The translations under genes and the position numbers were made by a program. A stretch of 64,000 nt of DNA from an uncultured Bacteroidota bacterium (GTDB lineage: Bacteria; Bacteroidota; Bacteroidia; Bacteroidales; UBA12481), in NCBI GenBank assembly GCA_903851365.1, contig CAINOB010000064.1, forward strand, positions 1 through 64,000. Direction: 5' to 3'. Shown in pieces: positions 36,120 to 45,582 of this stretch (the first letter of the stretch is position 1; every line of letters starts with the position of its first letter). Under the pieces are notes generated by a model. The model was not told the DNA's origin and did no database searches. It worked only from the letters and a program-made list of their open reading frames with translations.

Positions 36120-37043
36120 TCAAGGTATTAAAAACGGCATCGCTGCGGGCAGGCATTTGTAAATTACAGGTGCCTGTCCTGCTATTTCACCGTCGGCTTC
36201 CACAATGGCAAGATTTCCCACCGGTTCAACCGACAGTTCATTGACCCTGTAATAATGCGCTTCGGGATGTATGACGTGTTTAGCTTTACGAACCGTTGCA
36301 TAGTGCTTCAGGTAATCAATGATACTGAGATCGGCAAAGATCACCACCTCAAACAAACCGTCATCCTGCCTGGCATCAGGAGCAATACCTAATCCGCTGC
36401 CAAAATATCTGCCATTGGCAACTACGACGCTAAGTACCCGACCTTCCCAACTGAACCCATCCCAGGAAACCTTGATCTTTTTGTGCTTATAGGTAAAAAA
36501 AGTAATAAGGACGGCCAGAAAGAATGTCAGGGTTCCTCCAAGTATTTTCTTTCTGAGATGAACACCATTGACCTGAACAACCACATCCGCACCTATGCCC
36601 AGATCGGCAATATTGTCGAAATAATGGATTTTCACTGATGAGTCGGGAAGCTGAAACTCCATACATCCTGCATCAATCAATGCCGGTGAATTTTGTTTTA
36701 ACAGGCTCGATAGCTGATCAATGCTTCTTAAAATTCCCAGGCCACGGGCAAAATCATTACCTGTTCCATAGGGTAGCACACCGAGCACGGTGTTAAATTT
36801 CGTTCTTCCGCCGGACTTTAGAAATCCGTTAACCATCTCGTTTAAAGTACCATCACCTCCTACCGCTATCATAAAATCGCAACCATCATTTAAAGCCTGC
36901 ATGGTTAACCCCTCGGCATGCCGGGGATGAGCGGTTTCATAAAAATTCACAATATAATCTACTGTAAATCTTTCAGTAAGGGACTCCTTTATCGACTTCT
37001 TTCCTCGTATTTTACCATGAAGAATAAATGCTATTTTCTCCAT
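36120..37043 (-). CDS. diacylglycerol/sphingosine kinase family lipid kinase
   Basis: 307 residues of the YegS/DAGK catalytic family: AVGGDGTLNEMVNG (GGDGT at 62-66) and LPYGTGNDFARG (about 90-101) form the nucleotide site. The central hydrophobic patch ILGGTLTFFLAVLITFFTY may touch the membrane. Family members phosphorylate diacylglycerol or related lipids with ATP. In Bacteroidota, sphingoid bases or capnoid lipids are also possible substrates, but nothing in the sequence decides this. Divergent from the aldo/keto reductase gene. Confidence 0.9.
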   Translation of the reverse strand: MEKIAFILHGKIRGKKSIKESLTERFTVDYIVNFYETAHPRHAEGLTMQALNDGCDFMIAVGGDGTLNEMVNGFLKSGGRTKFNTVLGVLPYGTGNDFARGLGILRSIDQLSSLLKQNSPALIDAGCMEFQLPDSSVKIHYFDNIADLGIGADVVVQVNGVHLRKKILGGTLTFFLAVLITFFTYKHKKIKVSWDGFSWEGRVLSVVVANGRYFGSGLGIAPDARQDDGLFEVVIFADLSIIDYLKHYATVRKAKHVIHPEAHYYRVNELSVEPVGNLAIVEADGEIAGQAPVIYKCLPAAMPFLIP

Positions 37044-37168
37044 CCCACTTCCGGTCCGCGCTTAGGTTTCACAAACCGGGTACAATTTAATAACAATTTC
37101 AGGGAATTATGAAACGCAGTTTTCAATTTGGCAAACAGTGTTATTTTTACATCTTTACATAAATAACT

Positions 37169-38164
37169 ATGGTCATGGATTTCATTGCACAGGATAACAG
37201 ATACGAAAAGATGCCTTACCGCCGCTGCGGAAGAAGTGGAGTTAGCCTTCCGGTCCTTTCAGTTGGACTGTGGCATAATTTCGGAGGTGTCGACGAATTT
37301 GAGACTGGAAGAGAGATTATCCGGTATGCTTTTGATCAGGGAGTTACCCATTTCGATCTGGCAAATAATTATGGCCCGCCGCCTGGATCTGCAGAATCCA
37401 ATTTTGGTAAAATTCTAAAAAAAGATCTTAAACCATATCGCGATGAGCTGATTATCAGCACTAAAGCAGGTTACCTTATGTGGCCCGGACCCTATGGTGA
37501 TAATGGTTCACGCAAATACCTTCTTGCTTCACTCGATCAGAGTCTCAACCGGATGAATCTGGATTATGTGGATATTTTTTATTCACACCGGTATGATCCG
37601 CTGACTCCCCTGGAAGAAACGATGGGCGCTCTGGCACAGGCAGTCCGATCGGGCAAAGCTTTATATGCAGGAATATCAAATTATCCACCCGATGAAACTT
37701 TGGAAGCAGCGCGGATCCTCGCTGAAATGGGAACTCCCTGCCTGATTCACCAAGTTAAATATTCTTTATTCAAACGGGAAGCTGAAGATGGCCTGGCAGC
37801 TGTTCTCCGGGAAAAAATGATCGGATGTATAGCATTTTCACCTTTGGCACAAGGACTTCTGACCGATCGATACCTGCATGGGATCCCGGCAGACTCCAGA
37901 GCCGCAAAGCCCCATGGATTTCTTAAAACTGATCAAATAACTCCTGATATACAATCCGTTGTTATAAAACTTAACAGTATAGCTACCGAGCTTGGCTTAA
38001 CATTGGCCGAACTGGCCCTGAACTGGGTTAAGAGCCACGATTTCATTACCTCCGTGCTGATTGGGATCAGCTCGAAACAACAACTGCAGACTAACCTACG
38101 CATCCTGGATCTCCCCGACTTCACCCAGGATCAGATCAATAAAATAAATTCATGTTTAACCTAA
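37169..38164 (+). CDS. aldo/keto reductase, YghZ-like
   Basis: 331 residues; ATG at 37169, with a second possible start at 37175. The catalytic tetrad is complete: Asp63, Tyr68 (FDLANNYGPPPGSAE), Lys99 (STKAGY) and His140 (YSHRYDP). Loop features (MWPGPYGDNGSRKYL) match the YghZ/GPR group, which reduces glyceraldehyde 3-phosphate and methylglyoxal with NADPH, so an aldehyde-detoxification role is likely. It ends 20 bases before the most likely start of the acyl-CoA synthetase gene and probably shares its transcript. Confidence 0.9.
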   Translation: MVMDFIAQDNRYEKMPYRRCGRSGVSLPVLSVGLWHNFGGVDEFETGREIIRYAFDQGVTHFDLANNYGPPPGSAESNFGKILKKDLKPYRDELIISTKAGYLMWPGPYGDNGSRKYLLASLDQSLNRMNLDYVDIFYSHRYDPLTPLEETMGALAQAVRSGKALYAGISNYPPDETLEAARILAEMGTPCLIHQVKYSLFKREAEDGLAAVLREKMIGCIAFSPLAQGLLTDRYLHGIPADSRAAKPHGFLKTDQITPDIQSVVIKLNSIATELGLTLAELALNWVKSHDFITSVLIGISSKQQLQTNLRILDLPDFTQDQINKINSCLT

Positions 38165-38184
38165 ACAACCTAACCTTAATAACT

Positions 38185-39969
38185 ATGGAAATACGAAGAA
38201 CATTCGATGTACTGGATTATGCTATAAAGACATACCCGCGTACCGATGCACTCGCCTCGAAAGTTGACGGGCAGTGGGTCACCTGGTCCACAGCTGAGTA
38301 TGAGAGGATAGCGAACCAGATCAGTTACGGATTACTCGCAATGGGCTTGAAAAAGGGTGATAAAATCGTTAGCGCCTCCAATAATCGTCCCGAATGGAAT
38401 TTCCTCGATATGGGAATGATGCAGATCGGTGTGGTTCATGTTCCGATATACCCCACTCTAAGCGATGAGGAGACGGCATACATTATGGAACATTCAGATT
38501 CAAGACTAGCCCTGGTTTCCGATACGGCTCTGTATAAAAAATTCGCCAAAAACAGGACCCCGAATATCGAAAACATCTACACTTTTAATGAGGTGGAAGG
38601 AGCGAGCAACTGGCAGGAAATAGCTGAGCTTGGAGAGAAAAACGAAAAATTCTGGGCCGACAAACTTCCCCAGATCAAAGATTCCATTCAGGCTGAGGAC
38701 CTTTTTACCATTATATATACTTCAGGAACTACAGGTGTTCCAAAGGGTGTTATGCTCTCGCACAAGAATATGATGTCAAATCTTTCCGATGCGCTGCACA
38801 TTCTCGATCTCGAAACCAGCGCCCGCGTTCTGAGCTTTCTGCCGCTTTGCCATGTATTGGAACGTATTGTCCATTATGGCTACCAGCTTCAGGGTTACGG
38901 ATTGTATTACGCTGAAAATCTTGGCACTATCGGTGCTGATCTGAAAGAAATTAAAGCCAGCACCTTTGTTACGGTTCCCAGGATATTGGAAGTGATGTAC
39001 GATAAGATCCTCGCGAAAGGCAAGGCTCTGAAAGGCATCAAGAAACAGGTATTTTTCTGGGCCGTAAATATCGGCCTGCGCTATGAACATGGCGGTGTTA
39101 ACGGATCATGGTATGCCTTCCAGCATCGGATTGTGGATAAGCTTGTTTTCTCGAAATGGAGGGAAGGTTTGGGCAATAACCTGCAGATGGCCTTCTCGGG
39201 AGGCGCTGCTTTGCAACCCAGACTGGCAAGGGTATTTACCGCTGCCGGAATTCGTATCCAGGAAGGCTACGGACTCACCGAAACCTCTCCTGTTATCGCG
39301 ATAAATGAGAAGAATTATCCAGATAATATGTTTGGTACGGTTGGCCTGATATTAAAAAGCGTGGAAGTCAAGATCGCAGGCGACGGTGAGATTCTCATGA
39401 AAGGGCCCAACCTTATGATGGGATATTATAAAAATGAGGAATTAACCCGCGAGGTTATCGACAGCGATGGATGGTTTCACACTGGAGATATCGGCGAAAT
39501 TATTGATGGCAGGTTCTTGAAAATCACAGACCGGAAAAAGGAAATCTTCAAGAATTCAGGAGGTAAATATATTGCTCCTCAATCGATTGAGAATAAAATA
39601 AAAGAATCATTCTTTATCGATAATGCTTTGATCATTGGTGAGAATCAGAAATTCACTTCCGCAATTATCTCACCGAACTTCCGGTTCCTGCATGATTACT
39701 GTGCCAAGAAAAGTATCCATTATCGGGATAACCAGGAATTAATCACCAAACCGCAGATTATTTCCAGATATCAGCAGGAAATCAATGCGATCAATAAGAA
39801 CCTGGGACCGCATGAACAGGTTAAAAGATTCCGACTGGTTGTTGATGAGTGGACCTCGGCAACGGGTGAATTATCTCCGACATTAAAGCTGAAAAGGAAA
39901 TTCCTGCACGAGAAATACGATGCCCTGATCAAGGAGATTTATTTTATTTCGAAGACCGAAGACGAATAA
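38185..39969 (+). CDS. fadD: long-chain fatty acid--CoA ligase
   Basis: 594 residues from the ATG at 38185 (MEIRRTFDVL), preferred over the upstream in-frame ATG at 38152, which lies inside the aldo/keto reductase gene. Adenylate-forming family: FTIIYTSGTTGVPKGVMLSH (P-loop-like), FSGGAALQPRLARVF, IQEGYGLTETSPV (A5), GWFHTGDIG (A7) and DRKKEIFKNSGGKYIAP (A8/A10). It activates long-chain fatty acids to acyl-CoA at the inner membrane. The last 26 bases overlap the 3' end of the convergent symporter gene. Confidence 0.92.
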   Translation: MEIRRTFDVLDYAIKTYPRTDALASKVDGQWVTWSTAEYERIANQISYGLLAMGLKKGDKIVSASNNRPEWNFLDMGMMQIGVVHVPIYPTLSDEETAYIMEHSDSRLALVSDTALYKKFAKNRTPNIENIYTFNEVEGASNWQEIAELGEKNEKFWADKLPQIKDSIQAEDLFTIIYTSGTTGVPKGVMLSHKNMMSNLSDALHILDLETSARVLSFLPLCHVLERIVHYGYQLQGYGLYYAENLGTIGADLKEIKASTFVTVPRILEVMYDKILAKGKALKGIKKQVFFWAVNIGLRYEHGGVNGSWYAFQHRIVDKLVFSKWREGLGNNLQMAFSGGAALQPRLARVFTAAGIRIQEGYGLTETSPVIAINEKNYPDNMFGTVGLILKSVEVKIAGDGEILMKGPNLMMGYYKNEELTREVIDSDGWFHTGDIGEIIDGRFLKITDRKKEIFKNSGGKYIAPQSIENKIKESFFIDNALIIGENQKFTSAIISPNFRFLHDYCAKKSIHYRDNQELITKPQIISRYQQEINAINKNLGPHEQVKRFRLVVDEWTSATGELSPTLKLKRKFLHEKYDALIKEIYFISKTEDE

Positions 39970-41395
39970 ACCAGAGAAAGAGGAAAGTCAGCAATCCGTT
40001 GATCAGAAGTAACTCGAAACTGAAAACATAATTAATCCAGTGCTGCGAAAAGTGCTGTATTAAATAGGTAAGAACAGGTGAAATGACCACCACATAAGGT
40101 ACGAGGTGGTCATTTACTTTGTAGCGGGTAAACATGCCGAAAGCATAGAGTCCCAGCAATGGACCATAAGTATAACCGGCAATAGTAAATATGCTATCAA
40201 TAATACTTCGGTCGTTCAGGGCCCTGAATAGCAGTATCACCATCAAAAAAACCAGCGACAGAAGTATATGCACCCTGTTTCTGACCCTTCTGGTAACCTC
40301 CTCAGGAGCATTTTCTTTATTCAGGATATCAATAGTCACTGAAGTTGTCAGGGCTGTTAATGCCGAATCCGAACTGGAAAAGGCCGCTCCAACAAGACCT
40401 ACGATAAAAATAATCCCAACTACAGGAGGCAGATATCCGCCCATGGCAATCATCGGGAACAAGCTGTCGGAGGCTGCCGGGATAGGAATATTACGTGAGC
40501 GGGCAAAAATGATCAGCAAAGCACCCATCGTGAGAAAGAGAAGGTTAATCGGAACCAGCGATAAGCTAAACCAGGTCATGTTTTTCTGTGAATCCTTCAA
40601 TGTTTTACAACTCAGGTTTTTCTGCATCAGATCCTGATCAAGGCCGGTCATCGTGATGGTGATAAACATCCCGCCCAAAAAATACTTGATGAAATGCTTT
40701 CGGTCGCCGCCAAAATCATCCCAGAAAAAAATCTTACCCAAGCCTGATTCACGAATCTGGCCAATAAGTTGCGGCCATCCGAGGTTAAGATCCTTCATCA
40801 CCAGCACGATAGTCAGGATCAATGCTGTAATAAACATCATAGCCAGAATCGAATCTGTCCAGATAATTGTCTTTATCCCTCCTTTATAGGTATAGAGATA
40901 AATCAAGCCCATGATAATCAAAACATTAAGCGCAAACGGAATGTGAAGGGCATCAAAAAAGGCAATTTGCAGGACCGCCGAAACTAAAAAAAGGCGGGCA
41001 GCAGAGCCAATGGTCCGAGACAATAGAAAGAAAGATGCTCCTGATTTATACGACCAATAGCCAAAACGTTGCTCCAGATAACCATATATAGAAGTAAGGC
41101 GAAGCTTATAATACATGGGCAGCAACAACCAAATAATTACTTGATAACCTGCAAGATAACCTATAATCATCTGCATATAGGCAAATTGGCTGGATACCAC
41201 CCAACCCGGTACCGAAATAAAGGTAACGCCGGAAATCGAGGCTCCTACCATGCCGATTGCAACAATATACCATGGTGATTTTCTGTTTCCTATAAAGAAA
41301 CCGGCGTTGTCAGCGCCTTTGCTCGTCAGATGAGAAATGAACAGGAGAAGTCCGAAATAGCTGATTAGTATGAGTGCAATCCAGATTGGGTTCAT
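39944..41395 (-). CDS. sodium:solute symporter (SSS family)
   Basis: 483 residues with about 13 hydrophobic segments and the SSS fold (GNRKSPWYIVAIGMVGASISG, YLEQRFGYWSYK, TDSILAMMF, SSDSALTALTTSVTIDIL). Substrate not clear. It differs from the sugar symporter at 10670 and more resembles the group that carries organic acids, amino-acid-like or sialic-acid-type solutes. Monocistronic. The 3' end overlaps fadD by 26 bases; divergent from recR. Confidence 0.88.
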   Translation of the reverse strand: MNPIWIALILISYFGLLLFISHLTSKGADNAGFFIGNRKSPWYIVAIGMVGASISGVTFISVPGWVVSSQFAYMQMIIGYLAGYQVIIWLLLPMYYKLRLTSIYGYLEQRFGYWSYKSGASFFLLSRTIGSAARLFLVSAVLQIAFFDALHIPFALNVLIIMGLIYLYTYKGGIKTIIWTDSILAMMFITALILTIVLVMKDLNLGWPQLIGQIRESGLGKIFFWDDFGGDRKHFIKYFLGGMFITITMTGLDQDLMQKNLSCKTLKDSQKNMTWFSLSLVPINLLFLTMGALLIIFARSRNIPIPAASDSLFPMIAMGGYLPPVVGIIFIVGLVGAAFSSSDSALTALTTSVTIDILNKENAPEEVTRRVRNRVHILLSLVFLMVILLFRALNDRSIIDSIFTIAGYTYGPLLGLYAFGMFTRYKVNDHLVPYVVVISPVLTYLIQHFSQHWINYVFSFELLLINGLLTFLFLWFIRLRSSK

Positions 41396-41431
41396 TGTTT
41401 TCGGGTCGATACGGCAAATAAAGTCAAAAAA

Positions 41432-41462
41432 TTGCTATTCGATCGCAACGATGTTACTTTTG
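41432..41462 (+). promoter_or_regulatory. candidate promoter of recR
   Basis: TTG (41432-41434), 20 bases, TACTTTTG (41455-41462): a near-ideal Bacteroidota promoter. Expected transcription start about 41469, giving a leader of only about 10 bases before the recR ATG at 41480. Confidence 0.65.
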
Positions 41463-41479
41463 AGAATTAATCGAAGAAA

Positions 41480-42109
41480 ATGGATTCTTCAAAATACACG
41501 TCCAGACTGCTTGAGAAAGCAGTAAATGAATTTGCCAAATTACCAGGGATAGGCCGAAAAACGGCTCTGCGACTGGTTTTGCATTTGCTCAGGCAGGATG
41601 TTTCCGAATCGGAATCATTGGCCGGCAGCCTTCTGCAATTGCGAAAGGAAATACACCACTGCAAAATTTGCCACAATATCTCTGATCAGGAAATCTGCCA
41701 GGTGTGTTCAAATCCGGCCCGCGACCGGTCACAGATCTGCGTGGTTGAGAATATCCGCGACGTGATGGCTCTCGAATCAACCCAGCAATATACTGGTGTA
41801 TACCATGTTCTGGGCGGGATACTGTCGCCGATGGATGGTATCGGACCATCCAATATTTCCGTAGGGTCCCTGGCAGAGCGAGTTTCCACAGGCGATGTCC
41901 GGGAGGTGATACTGGCGCTTAGTGCGACCATGGAAGGCGATGCAACCAATTTTTTCATTTACAGGAAGTTATCGGAACATTCAGTTAAAATTACTACACT
42001 TGCACGAGGAGTAGCCATTGGCAATGAACTCGAATATACTGATGAGATTACTCTTGGCCGCTCATTGCTTAACCGTACCCTGTTTGAAGAATCCATACAC
42101 AAACCCTAA
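41480..42109 (+). CDS. recR: recombination protein RecR
   Basis: 209 residues. Helix-hairpin-helix [15 protein letters not shown], a zinc finger formed by CKIC...CQVC, and a Toprim domain with [25 protein letters not shown] (listed as consecutive short motifs) and [12 protein letters not shown]. Part of the RecFOR pathway that loads RecA at single-strand gaps. Followed after 6 bases by the large glycosyltransferase fusion, so the two may be cotranscribed despite unrelated roles. Confidence 0.96.
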   Translation: MDSSKYTSRLLEKAVNEFAKLPGIGRKTALRLVLHLLRQDVSESESLAGSLLQLRKEIHHCKICHNISDQEICQVCSNPARDRSQICVVENIRDVMALESTQQYTGVYHVLGGILSPMDGIGPSNISVGSLAERVSTGDVREVILALSATMEGDATNFFIYRKLSEHSVKITTLARGVAIGNELEYTDEITLGRSLLNRTLFEESIHKP

Positions 42110-42115
42110 GAATTC

Positions 42116-45001
42116 ATGAAACCTGTGAGGATTTCGGTTATCATCGTCAGCTATAACGTTAAGTTCTTTCTTGAGCAATGCATCAAGTCGGTTTACCGTG
42201 CTGCCGGAGCAATGCCGATTGAGGTTTTCGTGGTTGATAATAATTCCGCCGATGGATCCTGTGTCATGGTGAGAAACCAGTTCCCGAACGTTAAGCTGAT
42301 CGAAAACACTGAAAACACCGGATTCTCTAAGGCAAATAATCAGGCTATGCGTATCGCGGAAGGCGAATTCCAGCTCATTCTCAATCCGGATACGGTAGTC
42401 GAGGAATCCACCTTTCAGAAGATACTGGAATTCATGGATAGTCACCCCGATGCAGGGGCATTGGGAGTCAGAATGATAAATGGTAAGGGAACATTTCTTC
42501 CGGAATCAAAAAGAGCCCTTCCCACCCCATGGGTTTCCTTTTATAAGGTTTTTGGATTGTCCGCTTTGTTTCCCCGATCGCATAAATTTGGACAGTACCA
42601 CTTAGGATATCTTCCTCAGGATCAAATCAATCCAGTGGACATACTTCCGGGTGCATTTATGTTTATCCGAAAATCAGTTCTGGAAAAGACCGGTTATTTC
42701 GATGAAACTTTTTTTATGTATGGTGAGGATATAGACCTTTCATACCGCATACTTCAGGCTGGCTACAAGAACTTTTACTTTCCTGAAACCACTATTATTC
42801 ATTATAAAGGGGAGAGCACAAAGAAGTCAAGCATCAATTATGTGTTGATGTTTTATCAGGCGATGATCATTTTTGCCACTAAACATTTTACAAAAAGTAA
42901 TGCCCGCTGGTTCTCCTTTTTCATCCATCTGTCCGTGTATTTCAGAGCAGGAATCTCTCTTTTGCGCAGGGTAGCAAAACGGATGTTCCTTCCGCTCGCC
43001 GATGCTGCAATTTCCTTTCTGGGGTTCCTTTTGATAAACCCTACCTGGGAAGCAATAAAATTCCCCGGCGGCGGTCATCATCCGCCTGAATTTTTAACCT
43101 TCTTTGTCCCGGCATACATAGTCATCTGGCTTTTAGCGATTTATTTTTCCGGAGGATACGATCTTCCGGTAAAATTAGTGCGCATACTCAGAGGGATTAT
43201 TTATGGTACCGCCATGATATTGGTGGTTTATTCATTGCTTCCTGAAGAGTACAGGTTTTCCCGAGCCCTGATTATTATGGGTTCAGCATGGACCTTGGCC
43301 GGAATTTTCCTCATCAGAATACTTCTTCATTTCGCCGGAGCTCATGGATACAGGCTCGATATCGGCAAACGTAAAAAGCTGGTTATTGTAGGCAGGCCGG
43401 ATGAAGCCGACCGGGTAAGCCGCATCATCGACCAGTCGAGTCAGCCCGTTGAAATATTCGGATATGTGGCTCCTGATCAGGCAATTGAATCAGGAAAATA
43501 CCTTGGCTCGGTTGTTCAGTTAAACGACATCATCAGGATTAACCATATTGATGAAGTAATATTTTGCTCAAAAGATTTAAGCACTAATGAAATCATAAAA
43601 TATATGCTGGCTCTCAGTTCATTGGAAACCGAATATAAAATTGCTCCGGATGCTGCCGAATCCATCATCGGAAGTAATTCCGCCAATACAGCCGGTGACC
43701 TGTATGTTATTCCCATCAATTCAGTTGGTGAGCCCAATAACCGTCGGATCAAAAGAGTTTTCGATGTCTTGGTTTCCTTACTTCTTCTGGTTACATCACC
43801 CATCGCGGTATGGTTTTTCCTGCCCCGACCATGGCTTATGCTATGGAACTGTATATTAGTACTATCCGGAGCTCGGAGCTGGGTGGGTTATGCGCAAACC
43901 GGTATACACTCGGGATATAATCTACCACCGTTGAGAAAAGGGATACTGAATCCCGAAAATGGTTCTGATACAGTCGATTATAATGCTCAAACCTGGCTGG
44001 ATATCAACTTGCATTATGCCCGGGATTATCGGTTAATGAAAGATTTTCGTATTCTAACAACGGGGTACCGTACTATTGCTCAAAAAGGGAAGAAGATTTT
44101 GCTCTCATTGGTCATCATGATGGCAACGCTTTCAATCGAAGGCCAGGACTTCAAGGACCAGATAAACATGATCAGGCCGGCACCGGAAAATTGCCTTGTT
44201 TACGGGGTCGTATCGCAGCAAAACAGTGAATTGCTGCCTGATGTGAAAATAAGCCTTATCTATAAAACAACCCATGAGATTTCCGAAGTTATCAGGACTG
44301 ACCGGAACGCCTGGTACCTATTTTCAGCAAAAAGAGGGCAGCCCTATGGACTGCTCATCGAAAAGAGTGGCTATTTCCCCTATTATACGGAGAATGCCAT
44401 TCCGATGGATCAGGCTGATAATAAATTGGAAAGAAATATCGTGTTGCCGGATGACCTGAAAAACGATTTCACTTTGTATTATCCTGCCTCGGACACAAAT
44501 CTTGGTGAAAAAAGTAAAGCACTTGTAGCTCAATTGTCCAGGTTATTAAATAAGCAGCGCACTCTCACCGCATGGTTCGATCCCCAGGGCGATTCATTGG
44601 ATTTTGCAAGGATCAACGGACTTACCATAACTTTTTTGAAAGATGGCATTCCAATTTCCAGACTCTGGTCCGGCGCTAAACCTGATTCAACTGAAACTTT
44701 CATCAGGATAGAAATAAACACCGGGGCCGAAAATGCGGTTCTGATGCAAGCTCCGGAAAAGGACCAGCCGGATAATGATTCCTGGACCATACAGTTTGCC
44801 GCCTCAAAAACCCCTTTGGATAAAAAATCATTCAAGAGCCTGGATCCGGTTCATGAATTTAAAGGGAGAGATGGCTTTTACAGATATGCCTTTGGCACCT
44901 TTAAATCTCAGACTGAGGCGAATAAAAAGCTTCAGATGGTGAAAAAGAAGGGATTTAATCAGGCATTTGCAAAATCGGTGGGCTCAATCAAGAAGCTCTA
45001 A
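42116..45001 (+). CDS. GT2 glycosyltransferase - degenerate polyprenyl-phosphate sugar transferase - SPOR fusion protein
   Basis: 961 residues with three parts. (1) About 1-250: a GT2 (rhamnosyltransferase-like) domain with VSYNVKFFLEQC, DNNSADGS, the nucleotide-sugar NPD (90-92) and GEDIDLSYR. (2) About 290-660: four membrane segments (about 293-310, 325-345, 355-375, 385-405), a Rossmann-like domain (KKLVIVGRPDEADRV at 420), then RRIKRVFDVLVSLLLLVTSP (543-562), the start of a Bac_transf sugar transferase. This jumps straight to LWNCILVLSGARSWVGY, so the catalytic stretch with FRSM and the Asp-Glu pair is absent. (3) About 660-961: a signal-like segment ILLSLVIMMATLSIEG, a carboxypeptidase-regulatory-like region and a C-terminal SPOR-like domain (about 888-955). 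No frameshift or stop interrupts it. Likely inner-membrane, with a cytosolic GT2 and the SPOR end in the periplasm. Confidence 0.8.
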   Translation: MKPVRISVIIVSYNVKFFLEQCIKSVYRAAGAMPIEVFVVDNNSADGSCVMVRNQFPNVKLIENTENTGFSKANNQAMRIAEGEFQLILNPDTVVEESTFQKILEFMDSHPDAGALGVRMINGKGTFLPESKRALPTPWVSFYKVFGLSALFPRSHKFGQYHLGYLPQDQINPVDILPGAFMFIRKSVLEKTGYFDETFFMYGEDIDLSYRILQAGYKNFYFPETTIIHYKGESTKKSSINYVLMFYQAMIIFATKHFTKSNARWFSFFIHLSVYFRAGISLLRRVAKRMFLPLADAAISFLGFLLINPTWEAIKFPGGGHHPPEFLTFFVPAYIVIWLLAIYFSGGYDLPVKLVRILRGIIYGTAMILVVYSLLPEEYRFSRALIIMGSAWTLAGIFLIRILLHFAGAHGYRLDIGKRKKLVIVGRPDEADRVSRIIDQSSQPVEIFGYVAPDQAIESGKYLGSVVQLNDIIRINHIDEVIFCSKDLSTNEIIKYMLALSSLETEYKIAPDAAESIIGSNSANTAGDLYVIPINSVGEPNNRRIKRVFDVLVSLLLLVTSPIAVWFFLPRPWLMLWNCILVLSGARSWVGYAQTGIHSGYNLPPLRKGILNPENGSDTVDYNAQTWLDINLHYARDYRLMKDFRILTTGYRTIAQKGKKILLSLVIMMATLSIEGQDFKDQINMIRPAPENCLVYGVVSQQNSELLPDVKISLIYKTTHEISEVIRTDRNAWYLFSAKRGQPYGLLIEKSGYFPYYTENAIPMDQADNKLERNIVLPDDLKNDFTLYYPASDTNLGEKSKALVAQLSRLLNKQRTLTAWFDPQGDSLDFARINGLTITFLKDGIPISRLWSGAKPDSTETFIRIEINTGAENAVLMQAPEKDQPDNDSWTIQFAASKTPLDKKSFKSLDPVHEFKGRDGFYRYAFGTFKSQTEANKKLQMVKKKGFNQAFAKSVGSIKKL

Positions 45002-45006
45002 ATTAC

Positions 45007-45582
45007 ATGGAACCACTAAAAGGAAACAGGATCAGGCTTAGGGCCATTGAACCCGAAGATGAAGATCTCCTGTTCAAATGGGAAAATGATCAGAGTATCT
45101 GGCAGGTGAGCAATACTCTTGCACCATTTTCAAGGAAAATATTAAGAGAATACCTTGCTCAGGCGCATCTTGATATTTTTCAAGCCCGCCAGCTCAGGCT
45201 GGTTATCGAAACATTGGAAGAATCCATGCCGGTTGGGCTGATCGATTTATTCGATTTCGACCCCCATAACCAGAGGGCTGGAATCGGTATTCTCATCGGC
45301 GAATCAGCAGAATGGGGAAAAGGATATGCCAAGGACGGATTGAAGACTTTATTGAATTATGTTTTTAAAGTCCTGCTGCTTAATCAAGTATACTGCTCCA
45401 TTGATGAATCGAACATTGCCAGTCTCAACCTGTTTAAGAACGCAGGTTTCAGAATTACCGGAATAAAAGAAAAATGGAACCGGAGTTTTGCGGGCTGGTC
45501 AAATGAATGGTTCCTTCAGATCACATCGGATGACTGGTCGGCAAAAGAAAGGAAAGAAGGAATTTCTTTAAGAAATTCATAA
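45007..45582 (+). CDS. GNAT family N-acetyltransferase (RimJ/RimL-like)
   Basis: 191 residues. A GNAT fold with RLRAIEPEDEDLLFKWEND at the start, IGILIGESAEWGKGYAKDGL (acetyl-CoA loop) and SCSIDESNIASLNLFKNAGF-like motif order (here YCSIDESNIASLNLFKNAGF). It probably acetylates a small molecule or a protein N-terminus in the cytosol; the substrate cannot be told. Its last 67 bases overlap the convergent nuclease-domain gene. Confidence 0.9.
   Translation: MEPLKGNRIRLRAIEPEDEDLLFKWENDQSIWQVSNTLAPFSRKILREYLAQAHLDIFQARQLRLVIETLEESMPVGLIDLFDFDPHNQRAGIGILIGESAEWGKGYAKDGLKTLLNYVFKVLLLNQVYCSIDESNIASLNLFKNAGFRITGIKEKWNRSFAGWSNEWFLQITSDDWSAKERKEGISLRNS

Noticed and set aside
37081-37168. Promoter for the aldo/keto reductase (TTTG at 37127)
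   Set aside because: The sequence at the right spacing (TACATCTTTAC) does not match TAnnTTTG.
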